Positions 26,235 to 35,568 of a stretch of DNA of 64,000 nucleotides are shown in pieces. Origin of the DNA: JAJECS01 sp965219705 (lineage in GTDB: Bacteria; Chloroflexota; UBA11872). Under the pieces are notes generated by a model, which saw only the letters and a program-made list of their open reading frames with translations, made no database searches and was not told the DNA's origin. A program made the position numbers and the translations under genes. The stretch spans positions 2,170,001-2,234,000 of the forward strand of contig OZ244789.1 of NCBI GenBank assembly GCA_965219705.1, written 5' to 3'. Position 1 is the first letter of the stretch. Each line of letters begins with the position of its first letter.

Positions 26235-29200
26235 CTAGGCAGTCTTCTGACTAATGCACACCACCTGGGCTCGGACTAGTTCGCGGAACATATCTGCGGT
26301 GGCAGGTTGGCAGGTGAAGACTAGAATCTGATTTGTCTTCGATAGCTCTGCGAATGCCTGGACGGTCATCCGGGATCGCTCTGGGTCAAAGTTGACGAGC
26401 GCCTCATCGACCACGACCGGAAGCCCTTGAGCGTGCTCACCAAACTCCTGAATCAGGCCGAAGCGCAAAGCAAGATATAGCTGTTCTCTAGTTCCCCGGC
26501 TCAACTGTTGTGGATGCTTGTTCCCGCCCTGGGAGTCGGTCACCACGATCGTTTGCTCCCCAATGGGCGCAAAGAGACGCTTATATCGCTGACCGGTGAC
26601 ACTCGAAAAGAACTCCTGAGCGTGACGGATAACGCTTGGCTGGCGTTCCTGTTCGAACTTCTGCCTTGTCTTTTCAAGAAGCGTCTCGGCAATAGTGAGC
26701 TGGGACCACTCGCGCGCATACTCATGCATCTGCTCCAGCAGGGTGCTACGGCGAATGCGTAGAGCCGATGATTCCTCTTCGCCGGTCAGTTGCATCAGCG
26801 CGTTGTCGATGCCACCCCGTTCTTCCCGTAACGCGTTGCACCGGTCGTCTATATCCGCTCGCTGCTCTGACAACCGATCAGAGTCCCCGCTGAGCTGACT
26901 CGGGTCAGATCCTTCCAGGGACTCTCGGAAGGCGGCCAACCTTTCGTTGGGGCCGCTGAGACGCTCCAAGCTACGTAGGTGCTCGTCCCGCTGCCGTTCT
27001 AGCTGCAGTCGTTCCAGGTGCTGTCGCGCTCGGCGGCGAAACTCCTCGGGGTCGACCGTGCCGCCTGACACCAATAGAGTTGAGAGCTCCTGCTCCACCG
27101 CTTGCAAACGCTTCTCCTGCCGTTCCACTTGACGCCGGTAATCTTCTGCCGACTCTTTGGCCTGCTCCCGCCGGGAACGCAGTTCTAGAGCGCCGTCTAG
27201 CCTTTGAATGAGTTCGTCGGCCACGGCTGCCAGCTGCCGCTGGTCATCCGGATTCAGTTGCAGGCTGTGCGTCATGACCAACGATTCCACCTGATTGCAG
27301 AACTCGGCGATGTCGCGCTCAATGGCCGCCACCCGTTCGCGCATCCGACGGGCTTCGTTCAGTGAGACACGGGTCGCGTCAATGCGGGCCAGAAAGCTTG
27401 TCATCGTGTCTGCCGTCAATGATTCGTCTAAGTTGCGCTCTCGCAGCCATTGCTGCCACTCTCGTTGAGCTTCCAGTGCGGATACCTTGGCAGCTTCGTA
27501 CTCCTTGATCGCGGCTTCGACCAGCAGCTCTTGCGACTTCTCCCGCCGGGATGTCTCTTCAACCCGCGCCTTTACTCCCGTCCATGTGTTCAGCGCGGTT
27601 CGCGCCGATTCCAGATCCACCTCTACCAACTCCAGCACGGCAGTGTTGGGCTGATCTGTGTGGCCCAGAGTAGCTGTCAACTGCATCAGCGATTGCAGGC
27701 GTTTCTCTGCAGCCGCTTCAGCGTCGCTAGTTTGTCGCTCGAGCTCAGTAGTCATGGGTGCCGGGATAGCGGCTAGGGACGCTTTTGCCGAAAGGTAAAG
27801 GATGGCCACTGTGGTCAGCAGAGCCAACCCGCTGGCGATGCCCAGGGGTAAAGCACTGTCACCTAGTAACACCGCGACTACGATTAGGGCGGCACCGATC
27901 AGGCCCAGCAGAATAAGCAAGAGCAAATTGGGACTTTTGGCGGCCTGAGCAGCTAGTTCTCGACTGCTCGTCAGCGCGTTGAGCTGGCGCAGCAGATTCT
28001 CGTGGTTCTGTCGCTCCCTCTCATATTCGTCGAATTGCCCCCTGGCTGCACGCAAAGTATTGCTGCGCTCCGTCAGCGTGGCAGAGTCAAGCGGAGGGGG
28101 TTCTGGGGGCATGTCCTCTCGCGCTTGTTGCACTTCCGCTTGGTGGCTCTGCAGCACTCGCCGCTCTTGGTCTAGCACGCCTCTCGCTTGTTGAAATCGT
28201 TCGCGACGCTCAGCTATCTGCTGTTTCAAGCGGTCGGCCTGACTTCGGACGACCATCGACGTGTCGAGGGCCACCACGTCCCCTTCGTCCCACCCATGGC
28301 CGAGTTCTGCCAGCCCTTCCGATAGGTCGGCTTCGAGCCTCCGTAGCTCCGACTTCCGCTCCGGTAAGTCTCGGACAGAGCTATCGAAACTGCTTCGGGC
28401 GCGGCGGATACCTTCGACAGTCCCCGCATCGTCTATCAGGGCTTCGTCGTGAATGACGACTGAGGCGGATTCCTTTGCTTGCTGGAGCTGACTGCGCGCT
28501 TCTTCGAGGTCTTTCCTTGCTTGCCTCGCGTGGTCCTCAAAGCTGTCGAGGCGCGTAATGGAGTTTTCCGGAAAGTGCTCGAATCGAGGCATGCCGCTGA
28601 GCCGAGATTCGCAATTGGTTAGCGCGACCCAACTCTCCCAGCCGTCGAGAAGCTTGTCGATTTCGGACCGGCGAGAGTTTAGCCGCAGGAGCTTGGCTTC
28701 GGCGGATTCGAGTTCTTGGCCTATCTCAAGCTTGCGAGCGTTGAGTTTTCCGTAACGGTCCGCGTTTCCCTCGACCGCCTTCAGTTGCCGGTCTACGTCC
28801 CTCAGTGCGTTAAGCAGCTTCGGCAAAGCCTGAAGGCTGCCCCTGCGTTTGTAGATGCTGCCTTTCCGCTCGTTAAGTGACTTCTCAAGTCGGGCCATTC
28901 CGGGCACACCCTGGCCGGCGCTATAAATGCTGGAGCCCTGCAGTGAGGCCGCCTCATTAAGTTCATCAAGACTAAAGGTGAAAACGGTCTTGAAGAATTC
29001 GGGTGTGGCGGGGCCAACCAGCTGGCGCAATAAAGTCTCGGCATTAGCCGCGGGACCAGTTGGGGCAGTGACCTGCAAACCGCCACGCGCGCCGGAGTAC
29101 CGCTCAATCACGTATGACCCATTGACGTCGTCGGATAGTGTGATCCGGCCGCCGTGGCGTCCCCCAGTGAGTGGTGGGAAATGGCTGTTGAACCTGGTTG

Positions 29201-29354
29201 GGAAGCCGAAGAGAATCGCCCGAATGAAGGCCAAGAGGGTGCTCTTGCCGGCCTCGTTCGGACCGTAGAGGACTGTGACCGAGCCGTGCATCGGCCCAAT
29301 GGTGCTTTGGTGGAAGTGGCCAAATCCATCCATATGCAGCTCTTGCAGTCTCAT
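26235..29354 (-). CDS. yhaN: YhaN-like SMC/Rad50-type ATPase
   Basis: A 1,039-residue Rad50/SbcC-like ATPase. The N-terminus MRLQELHMDGFGHF with Walker A LYGPNEAGKST (about residues 29-39) is typical of the YhaN family. A long coiled coil occupies the middle and is interrupted near residues 470-525 by two strongly hydrophobic segments (LLLLILLGLIGAALIVVAVL is the first), so the protein is probably anchored in the membrane. The C-terminal signature is QLSRGTREQLYLALR and Walker B LPVVVDEALVNFD. The ATG at 29354 overlaps the stop of yhaO (ATGA). YhaN and YhaO are thought to act like SbcC/SbcD in DNA double-strand break processing. On this island the pair may serve the element or attack foreign DNA. 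Confidence 0.85.
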   Translation of the reverse strand: MRLQELHMDGFGHFHQSTIGPMHGSVTVLYGPNEAGKSTLLAFIRAILFGFPTRFNSHFPPLTGGRHGGRITLSDDVNGSYVIERYSGARGGLQVTAPTGPAANAETLLRQLVGPATPEFFKTVFTFSLDELNEAASLQGSSIYSAGQGVPGMARLEKSLNERKGSIYKRRGSLQALPKLLNALRDVDRQLKAVEGNADRYGKLNARKLEIGQELESAEAKLLRLNSRRSEIDKLLDGWESWVALTNCESRLSGMPRFEHFPENSITRLDSFEDHARQARKDLEEARSQLQQAKESASVVIHDEALIDDAGTVEGIRRARSSFDSSVRDLPERKSELRRLEADLSEGLAELGHGWDEGDVVALDTSMVVRSQADRLKQQIAERRERFQQARGVLDQERRVLQSHQAEVQQAREDMPPEPPPLDSATLTERSNTLRAARGQFDEYERERQNHENLLRQLNALTSSRELAAQAAKSPNLLLLILLGLIGAALIVVAVLLGDSALPLGIASGLALLTTVAILYLSAKASLAAIPAPMTTELERQTSDAEAAAEKRLQSLMQLTATLGHTDQPNTAVLELVEVDLESARTALNTWTGVKARVEETSRREKSQELLVEAAIKEYEAAKVSALEAQREWQQWLRERNLDESLTADTMTSFLARIDATRVSLNEARRMRERVAAIERDIAEFCNQVESLVMTHSLQLNPDDQRQLAAVADELIQRLDGALELRSRREQAKESAEDYRRQVERQEKRLQAVEQELSTLLVSGGTVDPEEFRRRARQHLERLQLERQRDEHLRSLERLSGPNERLAAFRESLEGSDPSQLSGDSDRLSEQRADIDDRCNALREERGGIDNALMQLTGEEESSALRIRRSTLLEQMHEYAREWSQLTIAETLLEKTRQKFEQERQPSVIRHAQEFFSSVTGQRYKRLFAPIGEQTIVVTDSQGGNKHPQQLSRGTREQLYLALRFGLIQEFGEHAQGLPVVVDEALVNFDPERSRMTVQAFAELSKTNQILVFTCQPATADMFRELVRAQVVCISQKTA

Positions 29355-30631
29355 GCCTCGTCCTCGTCTTCCACCAAAGCAGCGAGACATTCGTCCTCAG
29401 CGGCAGCAAGCAGGTTCCGGAGTTCGCCGTCCGACGGCAATAGCTCCCTCAGGTACGAACTGGCGTTTGACCTGAGATACAACTCCCGCAGCATCTCCCG
29501 TAGCTCAGCCAAGGCGCTAGGGCTTGCCTGCATTTCGCTTGCAAGCCGAACGAGGTCGCCGGTGAAGTCTTCTTGCCGGGTCACCAGTTCCCGGTCTACC
29601 GACGATGCCGTACTTACTTGAAGCCGCTCACACCACAGCCAGGGTTCCACATTTGCGTGATGTTCGTTGAGCTGCTCAATGATGGCGTTCACGTTCTCCG
29701 GCTGGCAGAGGAAGCGGTGCATTGGTCCCCGACCTGTCAGTCTTAGCCGGAGAACTACTGAGTGACCCGCGGCCGCTTGAATCGCGGCATTGGTCAACTC
29801 GTCGATAGCGTCCAATACCTGATGCTCGGTGTCCAACCCAGTGATATCTGATTCTCGGGTGTCCCAGCGGACGACGTCCATAGCACGGAATTCCAGCCGT
29901 GTCACTCGGTCTTGGTCCATCTCCACCAGGTATACACCGTGCGCACCTCGCTCGTTGGCGTGACGACCCTGAGGGTTCCCGGGGTAGACGATGGCCGGAT
30001 TCGTTTGCCTTAGCACCTGCCGGGTGTGGACATGGCCCAATGCCCAATAGTCGATGTCGGCGCCTGCCAGGTCGTCAACGGAGCAGGGCGAGTAGGAATC
30101 GTGGTTGGGGTTTCCGCCGACGTTTGCGTGTAGCAATCCAATGTTAAGGCCGTCGCCCCGTTTGGCCCCGCGAAAGGCCGGCGAAAGGTCTTGGCGCACC
30201 TCTCGCCGAGGGAAGCTGATCCCGTACACCATCGCTCGTTCCGGATCCTCAGGAAATACGGGCGCAGCTGTCATCTCCGAGCCGAAGCGAACGCACCCAG
30301 TCGGTAGTGCCAACTGTGCCTCCCAACCATCTAGCGGGTCGTGGTTTCCGTGGCAGATGAAGGAACGGATCCCGGCCGCGTCCAGTTGCCGCAGCCCCGC
30401 GGCGAATCTCAATTGTGCACGCAGGCTGCGGTCGGCTCCGTCATAGATATCGCCCGCTATCAGCAGCGCGTCGACTTGCTCCCGAATGCACAGACCTACG
30501 ATGTTCTCGTAGGCGGCAAAGGTTGCACGGTGCAGCGTTTCACTGACAAGTTCGGGTGCTTCGCTTCGCAGGCCGAGGAGTGGACTGTCTAAGTGCAAGT
30601 CTGCGGCGTGTACGAAGCGAATCCTTGGCAT
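29351..30631 (-). CDS. yhaO: YhaO-like DNA repair exonuclease (SbcD/Mre11 family)
   Basis: A 426-residue calcineurin-like phosphoesterase. Metal-binding motifs appear in order: HAADLHLDSPL near the N-terminus, AGDIYDG, CHGNHDP, LLHANVGG and GHVHTRQV. Behind the nuclease domain lies a capping region, and the acidic C-terminus (AAAEDECLAALVEDEDEA) is unusual. The ATG at 30631 is where family similarity begins. The stop overlaps yhaN, so both subunits are made together. In relatives the nuclease opens hairpins and trims DNA ends under control of the ATPase partner. Confidence 0.88.
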   Translation of the reverse strand: MPRIRFVHAADLHLDSPLLGLRSEAPELVSETLHRATFAAYENIVGLCIREQVDALLIAGDIYDGADRSLRAQLRFAAGLRQLDAAGIRSFICHGNHDPLDGWEAQLALPTGCVRFGSEMTAAPVFPEDPERAMVYGISFPRREVRQDLSPAFRGAKRGDGLNIGLLHANVGGNPNHDSYSPCSVDDLAGADIDYWALGHVHTRQVLRQTNPAIVYPGNPQGRHANERGAHGVYLVEMDQDRVTRLEFRAMDVVRWDTRESDITGLDTEHQVLDAIDELTNAAIQAAAGHSVVLRLRLTGRGPMHRFLCQPENVNAIIEQLNEHHANVEPWLWCERLQVSTASSVDRELVTRQEDFTGDLVRLASEMQASPSALAELREMLRELYLRSNASSYLRELLPSDGELRNLLAAAEDECLAALVEDEDEA

Positions 30632-31636
30632 CCCTATCAACTCTAACTCTCCAGTCTGCACAGAATACCCGAAGAGAGGGTTGCTTGAAGGGGAGGGGGC
30701 CTTGCAGCTGTCCCTCCCTGCTAGGAAATACCGTGCGGAGAGGATTCACGTTGCGGATATGGGGCTCATTGTCGTCAATGCCTAGAAACGGACTGAGCAA
30801 GCCCTGAGGCAGTAGCAGATCCGATGCTTGCGGGCGACCGGTGTCAGATGGAGAAACCGGCATTCAACCGCAGCGATCACTTGCCGACGTGGCGGACGAC
30901 GAAAGGCTCGCGAAGGCGTTGGGCGCAGTTCCGGCAGCCGCTGAAAGCCCGCGCTCGTCTGGGCACCGTCGCCGGCAAGCCCGGTCAGAACTAGGGAAAC
31001 CTGAATTGTGGCTGGCTCGTGGCTTGAGAGCATTATCCTGATGCCCTAGATGTGGCTGACGTTGCTCTGACATCCGATTCGCAGCCCTAGCCCCCTCTCT
31101 TGACCGTGTTTGATGATCTCCAAGAATTCCTGGAGGCGGACTGCGACACCACGGTGACCTTTAAATTATCACCGCGTCATTGGTGGCGCTGACGGTCGCG
31201 ACCCAATGCCCGTCTCATCAGCGGTAGCGTCCGCTTCCATACAGCGCATTGAACAACGGGGACGATCATTGGTCTCAAGTCGATCCCGCTCAGGGCTCGC
31301 CAACGTTCTGATTCTCGTCCTAGGAAGCTAGACTCTTCTTCAGTCCGGTACGCGGCCAATCCGACGACTGTACCCTGCCCTCAGCCCTGGCAGTTGGGAC
31401 GCCCTGCCAAAGCACGGCGTCGCCAGCGTTTCCCGATCTCGCAGCGGATGTCGGCGCAGGACTTGAACCCGATCCGTCCGAACATTTAATGTCGCTTGGA
31501 CGATTAGAGACTTTGCCGGGCCACCATCGAAACAGTTGTGGCGGAGCCCGGTGGAACAGAAGCGGAGCCTCGGTTGCTATCGGCATCTTGGTGAGGTGTC
31601 GCGGGAGGCCTGGATTGTGCGCAAGCTTCGCCTAGC
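30632..31636. other. No recognisable gene; upstream region of yhaON
   Basis: About 1 kb between yhaO and the left end of IS481 copy B. All frames are short, and I find no family resemblance, tRNA or repeat. It must include the yhaON promoter; I could not pick one with confidence. Confidence 0.4.
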
Positions 31637-31730
31637 TGTACTGACTACACACCTGCGAGACACCTGACAGTAGCGGGACCGCCAACGAGACTTGGAGTTA
31701 CCACACACCAACGTCTCGCCGGAGGTCCCG

Positions 31731-32565
31731 ATGGATGATGCCACGTAAGCCCGCAGCAGATGCGCTACTCGTTCGAGTCGCGGTGCCGGGCAGAGACCGC
31801 GATGCTGGCCGGCGTGAGCCCAGGCGGTGGGCGCGGGCCGCGCGACGGGCTGTCGCTGGTGGCGGCGCTGCACGACGGCGGGCTGGCCGCGCGCACGCGC
31901 AGTGGGGCGGGGTCCGTCACGCTGGGAGCGGTGTTGGGGCGCCCCGCCTCGACCGTGGGCAAGGTGCTGCGGCGGTGGGGCTGCTCGCGCCGGCCGCGGG
32001 CCCCGCGGCTCCCGGTCGTGCGCTATGAGCGGGCCGTCCCCGGCGAGCTGCTTCACCTGGACATCAAGAAGCTGGGCCGCTTCTGGCACGTCGGCAAGCG
32101 CATCACCCGCGATGGGGTGACCCGCAGCCCGCGCGCCGGCTGGCAGCATGTGCACGTGGCCATCGACGACCACTCGCGGCTGGCCTACGCCGAGATGCGG
32201 CCCAGTGACCGCCAGGGCGACGCCCTGGCCTTCCTGGAGCGCGCGCGGGCCTGGTTCCGCGCCCCGGGCATCGCGGTGCAGGCGGTGATGACGGATAACG
32301 GGCCGGCCTATCGCTCGCACGCCTGGCGGCAGCACGGCGCGGCGCACGCCCTGCGGCACCTGCGCACCCGGCCCTACACGCCCCGCACCAGTGGCAAGGC
32401 GGAACGCTTCATCCAGATCCTGCTGCACCGCTGGGCCTATGCCTTCGCCTACCCGTCGAGCGCCCACCGCACGCGGGCCCTCATCGGCCGGCTGCGGTGG
32501 TATAACCGTCGGCGCCCCCACGGCTCGCTGGACGGCCTCCCGCCCGTCAGCCGTGTCTCACACCT
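31731..32565 (+). pseudogene. IS481-family transposase (frameshifted, C-terminus split by IS110)
   Basis: A ribosome site GGAGGTC precedes ATG 31731, but the frame stops after five codons (M-D-D-A-T). The normal IS481 continuation MRYSFESRCRAETAMLAGVS runs in another frame from 31760, so one frameshift is needed. The N-terminal helix-turn-helix part is shortened and altered. The DDE core is recognisable: Asp in LLHLDIKKLG, Asp in VMTDNGPAY and Glu in GKAERFI, followed by WYNRRRPHGSLDGL. The last codons after VSH are separated by the IS110. The frame happens to remain open through the whole IS110 element. Confidence 0.8.
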
Positions 32566-32771
32566 TGTATGTTTCCGGCGCCTTGGATGGTCCAAGGTCA
32601 CAGTGAACGGGCCGGGACAGACCGATCACACCTTGGTCGTCGGAGACCGCCACAGCGCAGGGTCGTCCCGGCCCGCACGCTGGCCCAGAGCCCGAACAGT
32701 TGCCGGGGCCGTGAGCACGAGCCCGCATCGGCAAGGCAAGGCGCATGGCCAGGGTTGCCGGAGGGTACCCA
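32566..32771 (+). ncRNA. Candidate bridge RNA of IS110 copy B
   Basis: Noncoding leader of the element. TCACACCT at 32626-32633 repeats the target left flank (32558-32565). CCACAG at 32650-32655 is the reverse complement of CTGTGG, the right flank of copy A (five of six bases at copy B). The hairpin GGTC-GTCGGA-GACC (32635-32648) lies between them. ACAGTTGC at 32696-32703 equals the element's 3' junction (33733-33740). This is the layout of a target-binding loop followed by a donor-binding loop. RNA ends are not visible. Confidence 0.7.
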
Positions 32772-33716
32772 ATGACGACACCAGCGGACGTGACGGTGGG
32801 GGTCGATGTGGCGAAGACCCGGTTGGACGTGGCCGTGCAGCCCACGGGGACGACCTGGACGGTCCCGCGCTCACGCGGCGGCCTGCGGCGGTTGCAGGGG
32901 CAGCTCGAGGCGCCGCGGCCGACCCGCATCGGGCTGGAAGCCAGCGGTGGCGACGAGCGGGCCGTGGTCGCCGCCCTGAGCGCCGCTGGCCTGCCGGTCG
33001 TGGTCGTCAATCCGCGCCAGACTCGCGACTTCGCCCGCGCGAATGGCATCCTGGCCACGACCGACCGGCTAGACGCGCGCGTGCTGGCCCGCTTCGCGGC
33101 CGCGGTCCGGCCTCCGCTGCGCCCCCAACCCAGCGCCGCCGTCCAGGACCTCCGGATCCTCAGCCGCTGCTGGCGCCAACTGGTCGCGGACCGCGCGGCC
33201 GAGCGGCAGCGGCGCCGCCACGACCGTGCCCACCTGGACCTGGGCTTCGACCCCCTGGCCGCCGCGCTGACCGCGGCCCTCGCGCAGGTGGACCGCCAGT
33301 TGGCGGCCCTGGTGCAGGCGGAACCCGCGCTGCGCACCCGCGCCGCCTGGTTGCAGAGCATCCCCGGGATCGGCCCCGCGGCCGCTGCCACCTTGCTGGC
33401 CGAAGTGCCCGAACTCGGGACCTGCACTCGCCAGCAGGTCGCTGCTCTGGTCGGGGTCGCGCCCTTCAACCGCGACAGCGGCGCGTGGCGCGGGCGCCGG
33501 AGCTGCTGGGGCGGGCGCGCCCAGGTCCGCGCCGCGCTCTCCATGGCCGCCCTGACGGCCATCCGCGTCAACCCTACGCTGCGCGCCTGCTACCAGCGCC
33601 TCATCGCGACTGGCAAGCCGCCCAAGGTGGCCCTCGTCGCCTGCATGCGCAAGCTTCTCGTCCTCTGCAACGCCTTGTGCAAACACCGGACCACCTGGGA
33701 CCCCACCATGGCCTAG
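32772..33716 (+). CDS. IS110-family transposase (copy B)
   Basis: A 314-residue transposase nearly identical to copy A, with the same DEDD landmarks (VGVDVAKTRLDV, IGLEASGG, TDRLDARVLARF) and the same C-terminal FNRDSGAWRGRR. Differences include Ala for Val in GIGPAAAATLL, Thr for Ser in GTCTRQQ, Ile for Thr in ALTAIRVNP and a changed ending (KHRTTWDPTMA). The ATG at 32772 follows GGAGGGTACCCA. The catalytic segments are intact, so either copy could supply transposase. Confidence 0.92.
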   Translation: MTTPADVTVGVDVAKTRLDVAVQPTGTTWTVPRSRGGLRRLQGQLEAPRPTRIGLEASGGDERAVVAALSAAGLPVVVVNPRQTRDFARANGILATTDRLDARVLARFAAAVRPPLRPQPSAAVQDLRILSRCWRQLVADRAAERQRRRHDRAHLDLGFDPLAAALTAALAQVDRQLAALVQAEPALRTRAAWLQSIPGIGPAAAATLLAEVPELGTCTRQQVAALVGVAPFNRDSGAWRGRRSCWGGRAQVRAALSMAALTAIRVNPTLRACYQRLIATGKPPKVALVACMRKLLVLCNALCKHRTTWDPTMA

Positions 33717-33755
33717 CCCTTGACGCCCCAACACAGTTGCTGTGTGGTCAGTACA

Positions 33756-34478
33756 CCCAGCGGCGCCTGGGAGAATCGACCGCGCACCCGCGCGACGCGT
33801 TGGAGCAGCGGTGGAGGGCTAGGTGTACTGACCACAGAGGCAAGGGCGGCACGCAACTCGCCAGGTGCGTCGTCAAGAGATCACAACGCTGGCAAAGGAC
33901 CTTGCGTTGAGTGGTCGCAGGCTGGCTAGTCAGTCTGGGTCCCGCCTGGGCTTTTGCGGCGCCTATAGGCGACTGATATTGGGCAAGAGGCCCGGCCACG
34001 CTGGATGTTTGACCTCGGGTAGGTTCCTCGAGCGGGACGCCGATGGCGCACGATCATGTGCAGAGCCTTCACGAGGCAGAGTGAAGCTGTGCGGCGGCCC
34101 TGGTTTGCGCCACAAACTGATGGCGTCCAGCACAGGCCGTCACGAGCAACGGTAGACAGAGAAAGCATCCGGCAAACCCCGAGAGGCTAGGAGCATTGGC
34201 GTCGTGCGGCTTTGAGTTGCGCTCTTGGCTCCACTCGAGGTGACGGTCCTCCGGTGCCTCCGCCATCCGTCCTGCCCAGGCCCCCTAGGACCGAAACTCG
34301 GTCGTTGTGCTCGGCGTGTCCACTCAGCAGAGGTCCAATAGGAATCATCTCGGACGCACTGTCCGCTGACGACGAAGCGTGAGTAGCGACCGGCGGCCGG
34401 CAGAGACGGTTCGATCGGTCAGAAGACTACGGAAATCTTGCTAGCCATCGCCGCGACAAGTTCGTTGAATGGGCAAGG
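33756..34478. other. No recognisable gene; carries an extra IS481 end
   Basis: About 720 bases after IS481 copy B. Apart from the isolated IS481 end at 33824-33839 I see no gene, RNA or clear repeat. Confidence 0.4.
33824..33839. repeat. Isolated IS481 terminal repeat
   Basis: TGTACTGACCACAGAG is identical to the right terminal repeat of IS481 copy A (24288-24303). It lies 68 bases beyond the end of copy B with no transposase attached, so it is a leftover end of a third element or of a rearrangement. Confidence 0.6.
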
Positions 34479-34982
34479 GTGTCCAGTCGATCTAACTCTT
34501 TCGTCGAAGGGCGCGAGCCATCGGCATCCGCGTTTAGGCACCCCGTAAGGTCAGGCCCCGGGCGCCGGCCTCGGGCGGACTGGGAACGACGGGTCGAGCA
34601 CGCGATTCGCCACCTGCGGAGCGCGTGGGATCTCCAGGACAACTCCCTGTGCCGAATTGCTGCGGTTCAGGATCGTGCATCTCACGCCTACCGCGGGCGA
34701 CCGGGTGCTGACGCGCTGGCCCTCCGCGATCTAGTCGAGGAGGCAGTCGGTCTGGCCCGCGATCTCCTAGCGCCCCCATACGAGACGTTTCTTCGCCGTT
34801 GGGTGGCAACGGGCAATATCGCGGCCGTGGCGCGCGAGATGGGCAAGGACCGCTCGCACCTGTCGCGGGACTATCGCCCCAGGGTTGTCATGGTGGTGAC
34901 CGACGTGTTTATGAGCCTCACGGGCAATGGTGACCGCCGAAACCGCAAAACGCGCCGGAGCCGGGCGCATCGCGTCGGGTAG
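34479..34982 (+). CDS. Hypothetical protein with C-terminal helix-turn-helix
   Basis: A frame of 167 residues with a basic N-terminus. Residues 100-140, around LRRWVATGNIAAVAREMGKD and RSHLSRDYRPRV, have the pattern of a sigma-70 region 4-like helix-turn-helix. It may be a small regulator of the element, situated close to its right end. The true start is uncertain, since the first 40 residues are low-complexity. No close family recognised. Confidence 0.45.
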   Translation: MSSRSNSFVEGREPSASAFRHPVRSGPGRRPRADWERRVEHAIRHLRSAWDLQDNSLCRIAAVQDRASHAYRGRPGADALALRDLVEEAVGLARDLLAPPYETFLRRWVATGNIAAVAREMGKDRSHLSRDYRPRVVMVVTDVFMSLTGNGDRRNRKTRRSRAHRVG

Positions 34983-35366
34983 GGTCCGTCGCCGGACCGG
35001 CATCGCCCCCGTTGCCCAGAATCGGTCGGCTCTGACTGCGCCCCGGTAACTCGATCGGCGACTCGGCCGCGCCACAGAGTCCGGCTGCAGATCCACCCAT
35101 CAATTGTGCACGTCGCCTCGGCGATCAATTCCGCTACAGCCGCCGTGCAAGACCTTGGTCGGAGCAGTGCTTCGGCGGCGGGGGATGCGTCGCCCACTAG
35201 GTGCCCACCGTAGCGGCGTGGCTCGCAAGTTCGAGTACAATTGGGGGCGTATTGGACGCAGATTTCACAAAAGAGCGACAACAAGCCTTCAGGGTTAGCG
35301 CGGCCGGCAAAACGGCGTCGCAAACCTGTCAGAGCGCGAATCTCGGCGAGTTTCGGACCTTGGGTG
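34983..35366. other. No recognisable gene; right end of the island
   Basis: Short region between the HTH gene and the right attachment site. The last 150 bases are less GC-rich. I see no gene. The minus-strand frame with GAGDGIRTRDIQLGS is the usual artefact of translating a tRNA fragment. Confidence 0.4.
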
Positions 35367-35408
35367 CTTCCAAGCTGGATGTCGCGGGTTCGAATCCCGT
35401 CCCCCGCT
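35367..35408 (+). other. Right attachment site (displaced 3' half of tRNA-Gly)
   Basis: Copy of tRNA-Gly bases 664-705 starting in the anticodon loop (CTTCCAA) and ending at the acceptor CCCCCGCT. The D arm and 5' acceptor strand are absent, so it is not a working tRNA. Two bases differ from the left copy. The following 160 bases also resemble the leader of the left recombinase gene, because a second recombinase gene begins there. Confidence 0.8.
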
Positions 35409-35568
35409 CCTAACAGAAGTGGATCGGCCAAACCCGCCGATTCGCGGTATTTCGCGACATCAATCCTTCTGCCCGTCCCCGCCACGCCCGCGCAATGCTT
35501 TGTCACGGTCGCTCCACGGTCGCGCAACGCCTCCGTGCGCCGCGCGAGACCCCGTGGTAGGAGGGGTT

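Larger units (their letters stand above)
32566..33739 (+). mobile_element. IS110-family element, copy B (1,174 bp)
   Basis: Flanked by CT at 32564-32565 and 33740-33741. Same length as copy A and in the opposite orientation, nearly identical throughout. Left flank TCACACCT is shared with copy A; the right flank is GTGTGG here and CTGTGG at copy A. Both are in the final codons of an IS481 transposase gene, so insertion was targeted. Confidence 0.88.
31637..33755 (+). mobile_element. IS481-family element (copy B), interrupted by IS110
   Basis: The left end TGTACTGACTACACACC (31637-31653) and the right end, read inward on the minus strand as TGTACTGACCACACAGC (33755-33739), are matching terminal inverted repeats. 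Between them lie a damaged IS481 transposase gene (31731-32565) and the IS110 copy B inserted a few codons before the transposase stop. No clear target duplication is visible. Confidence 0.8.
664..35408. mobile_element. Integrative genomic island in tRNA-Gly (defence island)
   Basis: The island is bounded by the tRNA-Gly 3' half at 664-705 and its repeat at 35367-35408, about 34.7 kb apart, with a tyrosine recombinase directly inside the left end. Cargo includes two decayed nucleases, an AAA/DUF4276 pair, a helicase-methylase-ATPase operon with MNT and HEPN genes, two replication-relaxation genes, a STAND NTPase, a YhaON nuclease pair and IS110/IS481 elements. Base composition is uneven: the AAA/DUF4276 block and the middle of the methylase are clearly AT-richer, which fits stepwise acquisition. 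No conjugation ATPase or relaxase is recognisable, so the element is probably an immobile or mobilisable remnant. Confidence 0.8.

Noticed and set aside
34871..35527. Minus-strand frame with GAGDGIRTRDIQLGS
   Set aside because: This peptide is a well-known artefact of translating tRNA sequence on the wrong strand. Here it covers the tRNA-Gly half.
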